Positions 50,449-58,546 of a stretch of 64,000 nucleotides of DNA are shown here, piece by piece; the stretch's first letter is position 1, and each line of letters begins with the position of its first letter. The translations under genes and the position numbers were made by a program. The notes under the pieces are model-generated. The model ran no database searches. It had not been told where the DNA came from and was given only the letters and a program-made list of their open reading frames with translations. Source of the stretch: Amycolatopsis lexingtonensis (GTDB taxonomy: Bacteria; Actinomycetota; Actinomycetes; Mycobacteriales; Pseudonocardiaceae); the NCBI RefSeq assembly GCF_014873755.1, contig NZ_JADBEG010000001.1, positions 10,547,001 to 10,611,000 on the forward strand. Direction: 5' to 3'.

Positions 50449-51098
50449 ACCGCGCCCTGACCGCCCTCGCGGTGGCCGCGACCGTGGCAGCCGCCCCGGC
50501 CGGCTGCCACCACACCACGCCCACCGCGCCGGATCCCGTGGCCGCCGACGTCGGCGGCCACCCGGGGACCGCCCGCACCGACGTCGCCGCGGTGCGGGTG
50601 CAGCTGGCCGGGCTGACGGTGTCGGCCGAGGACACGGGCAACCACTACCGCCGCGCCGACTGGCCGCACTGGGACCAGACCGGCGGCGGCTGCGACGCAC
50701 GCGAGAACGCGCTGCGCACCCAGGGCCGCGCCGTCACCACCGGCCCGGGCTGCCGGATCACCGGCGGCACCTGGGTGTCCCCCTACGACGAGGTCACCGT
50801 CACCAACCCCGCCGGGCTGGACATCGACCACATGGTGCCGCTGGCCGAAGCCGCCCGCTCCGGCACCCGCGGCTGGTCGCTCGCGCAGCGGGAGCACTAC
50901 GCCAACGACCCGGCCGTGCTGGTCGCGGTGACCGCGAAGTCCAACCGCGCCAAGGGCGACCAGGACCCAGCGCGCTGGCTGCCCGACCTCGACCGGTGCG
51001 GCTACGTCGCCCGCTGGACCACGGTCAAGCACGCCTATCGGATGATCGTCGACCGGGCCGAACGCGCCGCCATCACCGCCGTGCTCAATCGCTGCTGA
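50445..51098 (+). CDS. Secreted HNH-type nuclease (DUF1524/GmrSD C-terminal family)
   Basis: A 217-residue protein. The start 'MNRALTALAVAATVAAAPAG' with Cys directly after is a lipoprotein-type signal. The C-terminal domain matches DUF1524: 'LDIDHMVPLAEAARSGTRGW', 'YANDPAVLVAVTAKSNRAKG', 'DQDPARWLP', with His in 'DHMVP' and Asn/Lys in 'SNRAKGDQ' as the beta-beta-alpha-metal site. Such secreted nucleases are common in actinomycetes and may degrade external DNA. Two Cys in 'GGGCDAREN' and 'GPGCRITG' may form a disulfide. Cargo of the element. Confidence 0.78.
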   Translation: MNRALTALAVAATVAAAPAGCHHTTPTAPDPVAADVGGHPGTARTDVAAVRVQLAGLTVSAEDTGNHYRRADWPHWDQTGGGCDARENALRTQGRAVTTGPGCRITGGTWVSPYDEVTVTNPAGLDIDHMVPLAEAARSGTRGWSLAQREHYANDPAVLVAVTAKSNRAKGDQDPARWLPDLDRCGYVARWTTVKHAYRMIVDRAERAAITAVLNRC

Positions 51099-51266
51099 CC
51101 AACCACGACACCAGAAAACTGAGTCCCTCCTCGAATCGCCGACGCCGCGCAGTCCCTGCATCAGGAACGGATCGTCGTGGCCGACCTCGACCAGGAGCGC
51201 ACTTACGCCCTCGCCCGCCGCTGAGCAGCCCTCGGCCACGACTGAGCAGAATCAGTACCTCCGGAC

Positions 51267-54116
51267 CTACGAGGGGGTGTTGGGGTGGTCGTCGCCGAGG
51301 ATGCGGCGGCGGCGGGCGAGGGCGTCCTCGTCCAGCTCGCGGGCCCTTTCGTGCTCACCCAAGTTCCTGAGGTCGATGGCGAGGTTGTGGACGGAGGTGA
51401 GGGTGTCGGGGTGGTCGTCGCCGAGGATGCGGCGGCGGCGGGCGAGGGCGTCCTCGTCCAGCTCGCGGGCCCTTTCGTGCTCACCCAAGTTCCTGAGGTC
51501 GACGGCGAAGTTGTGGACGGAGGTGAGGGTGTCGGGGTGGTCGTCGCCGAGGATGCGGCGGCGGCGGGCGAGGGTGTCCTCGTCCAGCTCGCGGGCCCTT
51601 TCGTGCTCACCCAAGTTCCTGAGGTCGACGGCGAAGTTGCTGGTGGAGAAGAGGGTGTCGGGGTGATCCTCGCCGAGGATGCGGCGGCGGCGGGCGAGGG
51701 TGTCCTCGTCCAGCTCGCGGGCCCTTTCGTGCTCACCCAAGTTCCTGAGGTCGACGGCGAGGTTGTGGACGGAGAGGAGGGTGTTGGGGTGGTCGTCGCC
51801 GAGGATGCGGCGGCGGCGGGCGAGGGTGTCCTCGTCCAGCTCACGAGCCCGCTGGTGCTCGCCCAACCTCCTGAAGTCCGCGGCGAGGTTGCTGGCGAAG
51901 ACGAAGGTGTCGGGGTGATCCTCGCCGAGGACGCGTTTGGAGCGGGCGAGGGCGTCCTCGTCCAGCTCACGAGCCCGCTCGTACTCGCCCAACTCCCTCA
52001 GGTCGATGGCGAGGTTGCAGGCGGAGAGGAGCGTGTCGGGGTGGTCGTCGCCGAGGATGCGGCGGCGGCGGGCGAGGGCGTCCTCGTTCAGCTCACGAGC
52101 CCGCTCGTACTCGCCCAACTCCCTCAGGTCGATGGCGAGGTTGTGGGCGGAGAGGAGCGTGTCGGGGTGGTCGTCGCCGAGGATGCGGCGGCGGCGGGCG
52201 AGGGCGTCCTCGTTCAGCTCACGAGCCCGCTCGTACTCGCCCAACCTCCTGAGGATCATGGCGAAGTTGTTGGCGGAGAGGAGCGTGTCGGGGTGGTCGT
52301 CGCCGTGTGCTTCTTTGACGAGTGTGTACGCGCGTTCCTGCAAGGGCAGCGCAGCACGGAAGGTGCCTCGAGCCTGGAGGTAAATACCGGCGTGGTCGAG
52401 CAGGTGAACAACCTCTGTCGTCAGATTTAGAGGAGCGCGCTCAGAGGCGCAAACAGCGAGCACATGGGGCAGGAGTGCTTGCCAGCGGGGCCAGATCGCC
52501 GGGTTGTTCCACGGGTGGTCGGGGAGCCCGGCGTACAGCAGGCGGACCGCGATGGCGGGCCAAGTGGCGTCCTCGTCGTCCTTGGCCGTGACGTCGTGGC
52601 GGGTGCGGTCTCGCAGCAGAGCGGCGGGAACACGGTGGAGCTGGATCGTGGTCGTGGTGACCTCGGCCATCCCGCGGCTGCGCAGGGCTGCCGTGACCTC
52701 GGCAAAGGCCAGCGGGTCCCGTGCGGCGGTTCCAGCCTCGCCGACCTGGTGGGTGAGCAGAGTGAGCGGCACCGGTTCGGGACCCAACCAGGCCACCAGA
52801 GTCAAGGTGTTTAGCGCGGCGGGATTCTCGCGGCCGAGCTGGCCGAACGACACCGTCCACGCCGCGGCCACCGAGACGGGGTAGCCGCTGCCCTTCTCGC
52901 GGCGGGCCATGAGTTCATTGGTGCGCTCGGCGTGCAGATCAAGGTAGGTGTCGGCGCTCCAGCCGGTCGTCGCCAGCAGGCGGGCGGCTTGGTCGACGGC
53001 CAGGGGCAGGTCACCGAGGGCGTCGGCGATGCGATCAGCGTCGGGTTCGGTGAGCCGGCTACACCGGGATCGCAGCAGGTTGACCGACTCAGAGCGGATG
53101 AACTCCCGCACCGGCAGCGCGGCGCCGACATCGTCCCAGTCGGGGGTGCGGGAGGTGATGATCACGTGCCCGCCTCCGGCCGGCAGCAGCGGTCGGAGGG
53201 CGTCGGGGTCTTCGGCGTTGTCGAACACCACCAGCCACCGCCCACGTGACCGCAACGCCCCGGACAGCAGAGCCAGCGCACCTGCGGTCGAGTCCTTCTC
53301 GGTGGCGACATTCAAGGTCCGGGCAAGGTCGGCGAGGTGCCCGGGAACCAGGGACGGGTCCTCCGACGGGACCCACCAGGCCACGTCGTAGTCCTCGACG
53401 TGACGGTGGGCGTACTCGATCGCCGTGGTGGTCTTGCCGACCCCGCCCATCCCGTTGAGCGCCTGCACCACCGCCGGCTGCCCGGAACACAACGCCGCCC
53501 GCAGCCCGGTCAGCAGCTCGTCGCGGCCGGTGAAGGTGACCGTGCGGGCGGGGATGTTCCAGATCCGGCCCGCGGGCATCGACTCCTGCTGGGGTCGGGC
53601 GAGCTGGGTCAGCGCCTGGAAGAGCTTGATTTCCAGCTGGGCGGGTGAGGACACCGCGGTGACGGTGAGGCCGCTGTCGTGCAGCCGCTGCCGGAACGCC
53701 TCCTGCTCGCGGCCGTAGTCCAGGTCCCGCGTCAACGCTGGCGGGCCTTCGGTGTCCTCGGAGAGCACGAAGACCAGCCGTTGCATGCCCGTGTCGGTGG
53801 CGGTCTGGAATTCCTGCTCGGTGTAGGACACCTCTGGCCGGTCCCGGACCGGCATCCCGTACCGGAAACCCGCGATCAGGACATAGATGTCGGCCTCGGC
53901 CAGCATCTCCCGATCCAGCTGCTCCGGGGCCGCGTCGCGGGCGGTGAAGTCCTCCATGTCCACCACCGCGTCGCCGGCCTTGGCCACCGCCGCCTTCGCC
54001 GCCGTGACGAACGACCGTTCCTTCGGCCACTCGTCCAGCTCTTTGGTGTGGCTGAGGAACACCCGCCGCGCCGGCGGCTGCTGCCCGTGCCCCTCGGCAG
54101 ATTCGACCGCCAACAC
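51267..54116 (-). CDS. TIR-like/DUF4062, NB-ARC and TPR protein (STAND NTPase)
   Basis: A 949-residue protein. N-terminal domain (about 17-150): 'RVFLSHTKELDEWPKERSFV', 'DADIYVLIAGFRYG'-like strand and 'RPEVSYTEQEFQ', the DUF4062/TIR-like pattern. NB-ARC domain (about 195-480): P-loop 'QALNGMGGVGKTTTAIEYAH', Walker B 'GRWLVVFDNAED' and 'GDLPLAVDQAA'. The last ~350 residues hold eight 42-residue kinesin-light-chain-type TPRs ('LGDDHPDTLLSAHNLAIDLR'). The plan matches STAND guards, where TPRs sense and the N-terminal domain acts. Start: GTG 54116 after GGGAG. Alternative role: signalling in development, as for FxsT-like proteins. Confidence 0.78.
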   Translation of the reverse strand: MLAVESAEGHGQQPPARRVFLSHTKELDEWPKERSFVTAAKAAVAKAGDAVVDMEDFTARDAAPEQLDREMLAEADIYVLIAGFRYGMPVRDRPEVSYTEQEFQTATDTGMQRLVFVLSEDTEGPPALTRDLDYGREQEAFRQRLHDSGLTVTAVSSPAQLEIKLFQALTQLARPQQESMPAGRIWNIPARTVTFTGRDELLTGLRAALCSGQPAVVQALNGMGGVGKTTTAIEYAHRHVEDYDVAWWVPSEDPSLVPGHLADLARTLNVATEKDSTAGALALLSGALRSRGRWLVVFDNAEDPDALRPLLPAGGGHVIITSRTPDWDDVGAALPVREFIRSESVNLLRSRCSRLTEPDADRIADALGDLPLAVDQAARLLATTGWSADTYLDLHAERTNELMARREKGSGYPVSVAAAWTVSFGQLGRENPAALNTLTLVAWLGPEPVPLTLLTHQVGEAGTAARDPLAFAEVTAALRSRGMAEVTTTTIQLHRVPAALLRDRTRHDVTAKDDEDATWPAIAVRLLYAGLPDHPWNNPAIWPRWQALLPHVLAVCASERAPLNLTTEVVHLLDHAGIYLQARGTFRAALPLQERAYTLVKEAHGDDHPDTLLSANNFAMILRRLGEYERARELNEDALARRRRILGDDHPDTLLSAHNLAIDLRELGEYERARELNEDALARRRRILGDDHPDTLLSACNLAIDLRELGEYERARELDEDALARSKRVLGEDHPDTFVFASNLAADFRRLGEHQRARELDEDTLARRRRILGDDHPNTLLSVHNLAVDLRNLGEHERARELDEDTLARRRRILGEDHPDTLFSTSNFAVDLRNLGEHERARELDEDTLARRRRILGDDHPDTLTSVHNFAVDLRNLGEHERARELDEDALARRRRILGDDHPDTLTSVHNLAIDLRNLGEHERARELDEDALARRRRILGDDHPNTPS
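51276..52320 (-). repeat. 126-bp tandem repeats encoding kinesin-type TPRs
   Basis: Eight 126-bp units, 42 codons each, with high DNA identity (the units nearest the C-terminus are almost the same). They end in 'GDDHPNTPS', which cuts the ninth unit short. Such homogeneous arrays expand and contract by recombination. Confidence 0.88.
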
Positions 54117-54502
54117 CTGCTCCCTACGCCGCCATCACTGAGAAAAGAGTCTCCGCGTTTCAACCGAGTGTTACGGCATCGGGGTCGCTTCGGCGCCCCC
54201 GATCGCGCTGACCTGCATCAACCCGGGCGACTTCGGCGACACCACGCTCGACTGCCTGAGAGCGAGGCCCGCGTGATCGCGGGCGCCGAAGCGAGCATCC
54301 CAAGCCGTGCGCCCCGGCTCGGGGAGACATGGGCGACTTCGCGAGCAGTTGCGCCGGAGACCGGCTGGTCGTGATCACCGCAGCTCTCGCCCTTGCTGAT
54401 CACCGGCTACGGCCGGTGCCGCCGACGCGCGCCGCCCGGTCATCCGCCGCTGACCCACGACTCCCCACAGGACAGCCCGATTCCCGGAAGGAAAGCATCG
54501 TC
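54117..54502. other. Intergenic stretch with no supported gene
   Basis: 386 bases between the STAND gene and the short frameshifted ORF. A plus-strand stretch around 54175-54275 reads 'GIGVASAPPIALTCINPGDF' before a stop and might be a decayed small gene, but it has no start or ribosome site. No clear repeat or RNA gene. Confidence 0.4.
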
Positions 54503-54687
54503 ATGGCCAAGAACGTTCACTGGCTCGTCGCAGGCGCCACCTTCTCCAGCGACGGCGTGCGCGCCACCGCTGCCGACGCCTGGAAGTCCGCGCGCTGCGT
54601 GGCCGAAGCCGCAGCGGCACCGACATCTCCGTCACCGAAGCGGACTACGTCGCCGCCATCGAACGCCAGCGCGCCCGCTACTGCTGA
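54503..54687 (+). pseudogene. Small ORF broken by a frameshift
   Basis: ATG 54503 opens 'MAKNVHWLVAGATFSSDGVR' followed by 'ATAADAWKSARCVAEAA'. Codon quality then collapses in this frame, while the neighbouring frame continues 'SGTDISVTEADYVAAIERQR' and 'ARYC' to a stop at 54687. Together they give one protein of about 60 residues with a one-base indel near 54610. GGAAGGAAAG precedes the ATG. No family recognised. Confidence 0.55.
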
Positions 54688-54813
54688 CATTCCCAGCACC
54701 GCCACAACCGAACACCGCGCACCCACCCCGGTGCGAACGCATCCCGTCCCGGCCCCTGCTGGCCGGGGCGCGTTCGTGCCCAGCAACCGATCACGGAAGC
54801 GAGGAACGCCACG

Positions 54814-55215
54814 ATGTCGACCGCACACGACAACCTCACCGCCATCGCTGCCCTGCTTGACCACGCCGGACTCGGTCCGGTCGAGGTCTACGCCACCCCG
54901 GCCACCGGGATTCCCGACGGCGTGGTGACCGCGGAACTGCCGCCCGGCCCCGACGTCGCCCGGCGCCTGCTGCGCTGGCTGGAATTCCTCGACGTCATCG
55001 ACGCGATCGCCGGGAAGTACCACGAGCGCGACACCGTCCTCCGGCTCACCGTCCGCGGCCTGACCCCGAGCGGAGCGCCGATCTTCGTCGTCGGCGGGTT
55101 CGACGAGACCACCGACCCGGCTGCGGTCGCGCTGATCCTCGACCAGATCGAACGCCAGGACATCGCGCGGCTACTGGCCTCCCTGGCCGAGCGCGAGCGC
55201 GGCATCGCCAGCTGA
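54814..55215 (+). CDS. Hypothetical protein of the AICE
   Basis: A 133-residue soluble protein ('LTAIAALLDHAGLGPVEVYA', 'RLTVRGLTPSGAPIFVVGGF', 'ALILDQIERQDIARLLASLA'). ATG 54814, eight bases after GAAGCGAGG. No family recognised; the alpha/beta pattern looks real and third-position GC is high. Confidence 0.62.
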   Translation: MSTAHDNLTAIAALLDHAGLGPVEVYATPATGIPDGVVTAELPPGPDVARRLLRWLEFLDVIDAIAGKYHERDTVLRLTVRGLTPSGAPIFVVGGFDETTDPAAVALILDQIERQDIARLLASLAERERGIAS

Positions 55216-55250
55216 CCCGCCCGCATCCCGACCCGAAGGGACCTTCCACT

Positions 55251-55880
55251 ATGGACGCTTTGACTCCGTACCGTGCCACCGCACGTGCTCCCGGCGTGTG
55301 GGCGCACCAGCTGCTCAACACGGCGCCGTCCGCCCCGCTCGCCGACGTCGTCGGCGAGATCGCGGCCATGTCCGTGGCCACCGGAGAGCCAATCACCGCC
55401 TACGCCCGCACCATCGGCGGCTTCATCCCGTCAGTCCTGCTGGCACGTGACCCCAGCGTCACCCACGGCGTCCCGGACGTGTCCGACTGCGAACGCGTCG
55501 CCGCCGCACTCGCCGCCGGCGACCGCTGGCACAGCGCCGGGCAGGTGGTGCATTCGGTGGCTCTGGTCGCGATCGGGCTGCGGGAGGGCTACGACCCGGC
55601 CGCCCGGGTGCACACGCTGGCGGAGTTCCGGGAACGGCTGCTGCGCGACACCGGAAGGTGGAGCGGCTGGCCGGCCGAGCTGATCTCGGCCCGCCCGCAG
55701 CCCGACGGCACCGCGCAGGTCTACCACGAGCCGGGCGTGCTGACCTTCGCCGACGACGGCCAGCTACTCGCGCTGGCCGCGATCGCCTGCGACTTCGGGC
55801 AGGAGCGGTTCGTCGCCCACGACTGGAACACCTACCGCACCACCGCCTACTGCCGCGCCGCCGGGCCGGACAACACCTAG
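55251..55880 (+). CDS. Hypothetical protein of the AICE
   Basis: A 209-residue protein ('WAHQLLNTAPSAPLADVVGE', 'WHSAGQVVHSVALVAIGLRE', 'VLTFADDGQLLALAAIACDF'), mostly helical with some beta. AAGGGA precedes the ATG at 55251. It lies ahead of the replication genes and could take part in replication control, but there is no motif to show it. Confidence 0.6.
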   Translation: MDALTPYRATARAPGVWAHQLLNTAPSAPLADVVGEIAAMSVATGEPITAYARTIGGFIPSVLLARDPSVTHGVPDVSDCERVAAALAAGDRWHSAGQVVHSVALVAIGLREGYDPAARVHTLAEFRERLLRDTGRWSGWPAELISARPQPDGTAQVYHEPGVLTFADDGQLLALAAIACDFGQERFVAHDWNTYRTTAYCRAAGPDNT

Positions 55881-55899
55881 GCCGCGGGGGTGAGCGGCC

Positions 55900-56199
55900 G
55901 TGGCGGAGGCGGAGAAGTACCGCGCGGCTGACCTCGCCGCGTGGCTGACCGAGCACGAGAACGCCGGCACCGGCCCGGCCCGCCGCGCGGGCCGGGCGGT
56001 GGCCGGGGCCTGGAACCGCCGCGAGTTCTACGCCTCGGCCACCGTTCCCGAGCTGGCGCGGCTGCTGCGCGCGGCCAAGCAGCCGGTGTCCGATGTGGAC
56101 CGGCTGGCCGGTGCGCTGGCTCGGGCGTTTCGGGTGCACCTGCACGACGTCGCGGCCTGGGATCCCCGGCCCGACTGGCGAAAGGAGATCGGCGCATGA
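55900..56199 (+). CDS. Small helical protein coupled to the prim-pol gene
   Basis: A 99-residue protein ('YRAADLAAWLTEHENAGTGP', 'TVPELARLLRAAKQPVSDVD'). GTG start at 55900 after GGGGGTGAG. It overlaps the prim-pol by 4 nt (ATGA), so it may belong to the replication complex. No family recognised. Confidence 0.6.
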   Translation: MAEAEKYRAADLAAWLTEHENAGTGPARRAGRAVAGAWNRREFYASATVPELARLLRAAKQPVSDVDRLAGALARAFRVHLHDVAAWDPRPDWRKEIGA

Positions 56200-57116
56200 G
56201 CGAAGCCGCCCGCGCCGCGCTGGAGGCGGTCGCCTTGGAGATGGCTGGCAGAGGGTGGGCGGTGTTCCCGATCCAGCCGCACCGCAAGTGGCCGCCCGCC
56301 TGGCACCGCAACGACACCTGCCCCGGCCGCGGGCCCTGCGCCGCCGGGCACGTGACGCCGGAGTCGCTGGCCACCACCGACCCGGAGACGATCACGCGGG
56401 TATGGGCGCGGGCCCCGTACAACGTCGCGGTGTTCCCGGGCAAGTCCGGGTGGCACGTCATTGACTGCGACATGCGCAAGCCCGACGAACCGCCCGGCCC
56501 CGACGGCTGGGAGGAATTGCAGGCGCTCGCCGCGCGCGTCGGCGGCCCGCTGCCCGACACCTGGACCACCTCGACCCCCAGCGGCGGACGCCAGCTGTGG
56601 TACCCGGTGCCGCCCGGGGTGCGGCTGGGCTCGACCGTCCAGCACATCGCGGCGCACGTGGACACCCGCGGCTGGGGCGGCTACGCGCTCGCCCCGGGCA
56701 GCGTCCGCCCGGACGGCGCCTACGAGCTGCTCGACGACACCGAGGGCCCGCAGCTGCCGGGGTGGTTGATCCAGGCCAGCGTCAAACACCCGCCCACGGC
56801 CAGCACAGCGCGCAGCCAGAAGCCCGTGGCCGTCCCGAGCGCGTACGCGGCGAAAGCCGTGCGGGACGAGTGCGCCCGCGTCGCAGCGGCCCCGCCAGGG
56901 CAGCGGAACAAGACGCTCTCGACCGCCGCCTACGCCCTCGGCCAGCTGGTCGGGGCGCGGCTGCTGGACGAGGACTACGCCCGCGCCGAGCTGCGGGCCG
57001 CGGTCGCGACCTGGAACACCCCCGACTCCGCCGTCAAGGACGACGGGGTGATCGAGACGTCGCTGGCGGCCGGGGGCCGCAACAAGCGCCGCGTCAACCG
57101 CAAGGAGGCCGCGTGA
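56196..57116 (+). CDS. Bifunctional DNA primase/polymerase (prim-pol)
   Basis: A 306-residue AEP-superfamily enzyme. The N-terminal prim-pol domain shows 'GRGWAVFPIQPHRKWPP', Cys residues in 'NDTCPGRGPCAAGH', the catalytic 'GWHVIDCDMRKPDE' (DxD) and 'VDTRGWGGYALAPGSVRPDG' (third acid/His region). The C-terminal ~100 residues resemble the PriCT-like helical domain ('NKTLSTAAYALGQLVGARLL'). It would prime or replicate the excised element together with the helicase at 61270, as in AICEs of the RepPP type. ATG 56196, after AAAGGAG. Confidence 0.85.
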   Translation: MSEAARAALEAVALEMAGRGWAVFPIQPHRKWPPAWHRNDTCPGRGPCAAGHVTPESLATTDPETITRVWARAPYNVAVFPGKSGWHVIDCDMRKPDEPPGPDGWEELQALAARVGGPLPDTWTTSTPSGGRQLWYPVPPGVRLGSTVQHIAAHVDTRGWGGYALAPGSVRPDGAYELLDDTEGPQLPGWLIQASVKHPPTASTARSQKPVAVPSAYAAKAVRDECARVAAAPPGQRNKTLSTAAYALGQLVGARLLDEDYARAELRAAVATWNTPDSAVKDDGVIETSLAAGGRNKRRVNRKEAA

Positions 57117-57646
57117 GATCCACCCTGATCGCCACCATCGGCCCGGCCGGCGCCGGGAAAACCACTCGTCGCCACCGGCATGTCCCGCCGATGGCCAGGG
57201 TGATCTCCCTCGACGAACGCCGGGCCGCGCTCTCGCCGTGCGGATGCTCCGGCGACCCGTCGGTCAACGCCGACGCCGTCGCGGCCGCCACCGCCGACAC
57301 CCGCGCGGTCCTCGCCTCGCACGGGACGGTCGTGTGGGACACCACCGCCTACCTCCCGCAGTTCCGCGCGCACCTGCTCGACCTCGCCGCGGAGTTCGAC
57401 GCCCGCACGGTCGGGCTGGTGATCCTGCCGCCGCTGCTGACCGTGCTGGCCCAGAACCGCCGCCGCGACGGCCGGGTCTGCGCGGTATGCGGGACGGCGC
57501 GACGAGTCCCCGACCCCGTCGTGTGGGCCATGCACGCCGCGATCACCGAGGCACTCCCGATCCTGCACCGCGAAGGCTGGCACAGCCTGCACTTCCTGTC
57601 CCTGCCGCCATACCTGCACCACCGACACCACGGGAGGAACACCTGA
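57113..57646 (+). CDS. P-loop kinase (polynucleotide-kinase-like, AAA_33)
   Basis: A 177-residue P-loop protein with Walker A 'IGPAGAGKTTRRHR' at the very start, an 'LDERRAALSPCG' loop, and 'VVWDTTAYLPQFRAHLLDLA' as the T4-Pnk-like 'DxT..' strand. 'CAVCGTARRVPD' may be a small metal knuckle. The family phosphorylates small molecules or nucleic acid 5' ends. The GTG overlaps the prim-pol stop (GTGA). A role in element replication or in restriction avoidance is possible; nothing distinguishes them. Confidence 0.72.
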   Translation: MRSTLIATIGPAGAGKTTRRHRHVPPMARVISLDERRAALSPCGCSGDPSVNADAVAAATADTRAVLASHGTVVWDTTAYLPQFRAHLLDLAAEFDARTVGLVILPPLLTVLAQNRRRDGRVCAVCGTARRVPDPVVWAMHAAITEALPILHREGWHSLHFLSLPPYLHHRHHGRNT

Positions 57647-57939
57647 TGGCCGCCATCGTCCACCGCTGCGCCTGCGGGCACCTCGACAGCTTCCACAGCC
57701 CGACATCCAAGGGCGACAGCGAGCCCTGCCGCATGGCCCGCTGCGACTGCGCCGACGTCGACCCCGGCCCGCCGGAGGTCATCCCGACCTGGCGCGCGGT
57801 CACCCCGTTCGCCACGGCCGAGCCCGACCCGGTCGTGATCGAGCCCGGCACGGTCGACGGCCCGGGGCTGGGGCGGCTGTGCGACTGCGAGGACTGCCAG
57901 CGCCTCTACGACAGCGAAACCGCCGCGCAAGTGGCGTGA
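57646..57939 (+). CDS. Small Cys-rich protein, possible zinc finger
   Basis: A 97-residue protein with 'HRCACGHLDSFH', 'CRMARCDCADV' and C-terminal 'RLCDCEDCQRLYD': seven or more Cys residues in CxC/CxxC spacing, consistent with bound zinc. It overlaps the kinase gene by one base (TGATG). No family recognised. Confidence 0.62.
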   Translation: MAAIVHRCACGHLDSFHSPTSKGDSEPCRMARCDCADVDPGPPEVIPTWRAVTPFATAEPDPVVIEPGTVDGPGLGRLCDCEDCQRLYDSETAAQVA

Positions 57940-57987
57940 CCTCCCCGGTGGCACGACCCCACTCCCGGGGAAAGGAGGTGACCGGCC

Positions 57988-58077
57988 GTGAACTGCATCA
58001 TCTGCGATGAGGACGACCAGGAGAACTGCGCGAAGAGGAACCCCGACAAGTGGCGGGAGATCCTGACGAACGACTGA
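57988..58077 (+). CDS. Very small Cys-containing ORF
   Basis: A 29-residue ORF ('VNCIICDEDDQENCAKRNPD') starting at GTG 57988, eight bases after an excellent AAAGGAGGTG. 'CIIC' and one more Cys could bind metal. Its strong ribosome site and position before a terminator favour a real gene; it is too short for composition tests. Confidence 0.45.
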   Translation: MNCIICDEDDQENCAKRNPDKWREILTND

Positions 58078-58096
58078 CCACATCGGACACCACAAG

Positions 58097-58123
58097 GGGC
58101 CGGGCACCACGCGTGCCCGGCCC
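58097..58123 (+). terminator. Rho-independent-like terminator
   Basis: GGGCCGGGCAC (58097-58107) pairs with GTGCCCGGCCC (58113-58123) around a five-base loop, followed by TTCCC. It ends the prim-pol operon and separates it from the MazG-like/methyltransferase genes. Confidence 0.75.
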
Positions 58124-58156
58124 TTCCCATGCCCGCCTGCCGAGAGTGAGCTACCC

Positions 58157-58546
58157 ATGACCGCCGCCCATTCCGTTGCCGCGCAGCCGACCGTGGCCGT
58201 GCTGGCCGAGGTTTCCGCCGAACGCACCCGCCAGGACGAACTGTGGGGCGAGCAGAACCACCCCGACGGCACCGGCAGCCGCACCGTCGCCGGTCGTCTC
58301 CGCCACGCAGCGCGCGTCTGGTGGGAACGGCGCCGGCTGTGCCGGGCCGACAACGCCGACCGGATGACGTGGCGCCACGTGCTACGCGAGGAAGTGGCCG
58401 AGGCACTGGCCGAACACGACCCCGCCCTCCTGCGGGCCGAGCTGGTCCAGGTCGCCGCGACCGCCGTGTGCTGGATCGAAGCCATCGACCGCCGTACCCA
58501 CTTCGACGGCGCGCCGGAAGCGCCCGCCACCCAGGAGGTCTGCTGA
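58157..58546 (+). CDS. MazG-like NTP pyrophosphohydrolase-related protein
   Basis: A 129-residue helical protein. 'ERTRQDELWGEQNHPDGTG' and 'LREEVAEALAEHDPALLRAE' followed by 'LVQVAATAVCWIEAIDRR' follow the pattern of phage and mobile-element MazG/dUTPase-like all-alpha NTP pyrophosphatases, in which the EExxE-type helix and a later E/D helix bind magnesium. It could clear modified or surplus nucleotides. It overlaps the methyltransferase gene by one base. Confidence 0.65.
   Translation: MTAAHSVAAQPTVAVLAEVSAERTRQDELWGEQNHPDGTGSRTVAGRLRHAARVWWERRRLCRADNADRMTWRHVLREEVAEALAEHDPALLRAELVQVAATAVCWIEAIDRRTHFDGAPEAPATQEVC

Noticed and set aside
51285..52430. Plus-strand frame with a regular repeat ('EDAAAAGEGVLVQL' type) opposite the TPR region
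   Set aside because: The repetition is simply the antisense of the 126-bp TPR units; no start context and the minus-strand protein is coherent from end to end.
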